Assembly: GCA_018698735.1 (NCBI GenBank)
Contig: JABIPD010000112.1
Coordinates: 1-5,079 of the forward strand
DNA: 5,079 bases
Source: Candidatus Jacksonbacteria bacterium
Lineage (GTDB): Bacteria > Patescibacteriota > Patescibacteriia > UBA9629 > GWA2-43-13
Direction: 5' to 3'
Both the position numbers and the translations under genes were made by a program. The notes beneath the pieces were generated by a model that did no database searches, was not told the DNA's origin, and saw only the letters and a list, made by a program, of their open reading frames with translations. This document shows positions 4,483 to 5,079 of this stretch, piece by piece. Positions within the stretch are counted from its first letter, which is position 1. Each line of letters opens with the position of its first letter.

Positions 4483-4944
4483 TTAGAGGGCCCCAGTTGC
4501 TGTTGAGTTACCAAGTGATTTTCCAATAGCTCTGAATGCGAAGTTAGAGATTACTGCGGCACCAAGAATGATAGCGAGACCAATAACAGCAGAAACCATC
4601 AGTTTTTTTGCACCTCCAGTTTTTTCTTCGTTGCCACCAGAAGTCATCCATTGGAAACCACCTACAATAAAGAGTATCAAGGCTATTAAACCAAGAAACC
4701 CAAGAACTATGTTTATGATTCTACCAACTACTTCTGTCAAAGACCCATCTCTTTTTAAACCAAGCGCGGCTTGATCGCCACAGCCATTTATAGCTCCATT
4801 GGAATCATAGGTGGGGATTTCTCCTGGGTTACAAACTTCCGGTGCTGCTTGTGCGGGGGGTATATTAAAAGAAAGGAGTAGGAATAAAGCAGCAAAAACT
4901 CCGATGAGTGCAATTGTGAAAGGTTTGCGTAGTGCAATTATCAT
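4483..4944 (-). CDS. Type IV secretion pilin-like protein, paralog 3
   Basis: A 153-aa close paralog of the gene at 3948-4448. The signal peptide (1-34) has an AQA/A cleavage site. The short exposed part contains C38 and C55 in the same C-PG-IP...GAI-GC arrangement. Helix 1 spans about 74-98, the loop is QWMTSGGNEEK (98-108) with KK (113-114), and helix 2 spans about 115-138, followed by the same TATGAL tail. From helix 1 to the end it is almost identical to paralog 2, while the N-terminal third differs. The start at 4944 is chosen because the signal peptide begins there and a TATAAT box lies upstream; the longer frame (5010) would run through that promoter. It is probably the first gene of a two-gene unit. 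A surface fibre or membrane-channel subunit is inferred. Confidence 0.86.
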   Translation of the reverse strand: MIIALRKPFTIALIGVFAALFLLLSFNIPPAQAAPEVCNPGEIPTYDSNGAINGCGDQAALGLKRDGSLTEVVGRIINIVLGFLGLIALILFIVGGFQWMTSGGNEEKTGGAKKLMVSAVIGLAIILGAAVISNFAFRAIGKSLGNSTATGAL

Positions 4945-4977
4945 AGATCTAAATTTAATGAAATATTTTATATAGGT

Positions 4978-5006
4978 ATTATAGAGGACATTTTTTGTAA
5001 GAACAA
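4978..5006 (-). promoter_or_regulatory. Candidate promoter for pilin paralogs 3 and 2
   Basis: A perfect TATAAT (4978-4983, minus strand) lies with a weak TTGTTC (5001-5006) 17 nt upstream. The expected transcript start is near 4971, giving a leader of roughly 27 nt without a Shine-Dalgarno sequence. The -10 box is good and the -35 box is poor. Confidence 0.5.
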
Positions 5007-5035
5007 GCAAGGGCGTAACCGGTTTTGTGCATAAC

Positions 5036-5079
5036 TTATGAGCCGGAGGCTGTTACCTGTCCTAATATATCTAATACAA
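5036..5079 (-). CDS. Possible 3' end of another minus-strand gene (partial)
   Basis: Reading leftward from the window edge, one frame gives VLDILGQVTASGS followed by TAA at 5036-5038. The composition looks protein-like, and the stop sits about 30 nt before the pilin promoter. Only 13 codons are visible, so chance is a real alternative, and no family can be named. Confidence 0.22.
   Translation of the reverse strand, partial: VLDILGQVTASGS

Noticed and set aside
3481..4774. Plus-strand open frames antisense to the pilin genes (3481-3699, 4096-4362, 4568-4774)
   Set aside because: They mirror each other only because the pilin genes are paralogs. Their products are low-complexity Pro/Ile-rich, and they have no ribosome binding sites.
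5026..5034. DnaA-box-like TTATGCACA on the minus strand
   Set aside because: It is a single copy with no cluster, no AT-rich unwinding region and no dnaA or dnaN nearby. One such match per few windows is expected by chance.
1..5079. Alternative genetic code (UGA as Gly), known in some Patescibacteria
   Set aside because: All six complete genes read through without in-frame TGA, conserved glycines use GGN, and the genes end in TAA or TAG. The standard code explains everything.

Overview
This 5.1 kb AT-rich window most resembles a Candidate Phyla Radiation (Patescibacteria) genome. That is an inference from the gene mix: a yebC-ruvC pair, a SIS-type bifunctional phosphoglucose/phosphomannose isomerase, a tandem set of small two-helix type IV secretion pilin-like proteins of the kind common in these genomes, and a DUF559 endonuclease-fold gene set in G/C-rich palindromic repeats. 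The six complete genes read without internal TGA, so the standard bacterial code fits. All five non-DUF559 genes lack a visible Shine-Dalgarno sequence.

Layout, left to right. Positions 1-128 are about 14 exact copies of a 9-bp A-rich unit, running off the left edge. It abuts a repeat-bounded cassette (about 129-617) with a palindromic left end, a 117-aa DUF559 protein (210-563, +) and a matching right end. The cassette's last bases run into the 3' end of ruvC. ruvC (600-1079) and yebC (1087-1809) lie on the minus strand 7 nt apart and look like one operon. A 275-nt divergent intergenic region (1810-2084) holds a perfect 15-nt dyad near yebC and a large AT-rich imperfect inverted repeat beside the next gene. 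The isomerase gene (2085-3152, +) follows. Positions 3153-3443 have no gene. They hold a second set of the same G/C-rich repeat arms (3172-3214 and 3302-3365) around a double-hairpin REPIN-like core (3219-3291), then a bidirectional intrinsic terminator (3386-3411).

The right third (3444-4944) encodes three minus-strand pilin-like membrane proteins. The two upstream ones (4483-4944 and 3948-4448) are close paralogs, 34 nt apart, and end at a strong terminator. The third (3444-3869) is more diverged and has its own promoter, which places the transcript start almost on the ATG. The right edge may hold the last 13 codons of another minus-strand gene.

Functionally, yebC-ruvC is a housekeeping translation/recombination pair, the isomerase links glycolysis and mannose-sugar supply, and the pilins probably belong to a surface or DNA-transfer apparatus whose other parts are outside the window. 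The most unusual part is the repeat system. One locus carries a nuclease-fold ORF whose ribosome binding site and stop codon come from the repeat. A second locus has the same arms in the same orientation but a hairpin core in place of the ORF, suggesting an autonomous/non-autonomous pair.
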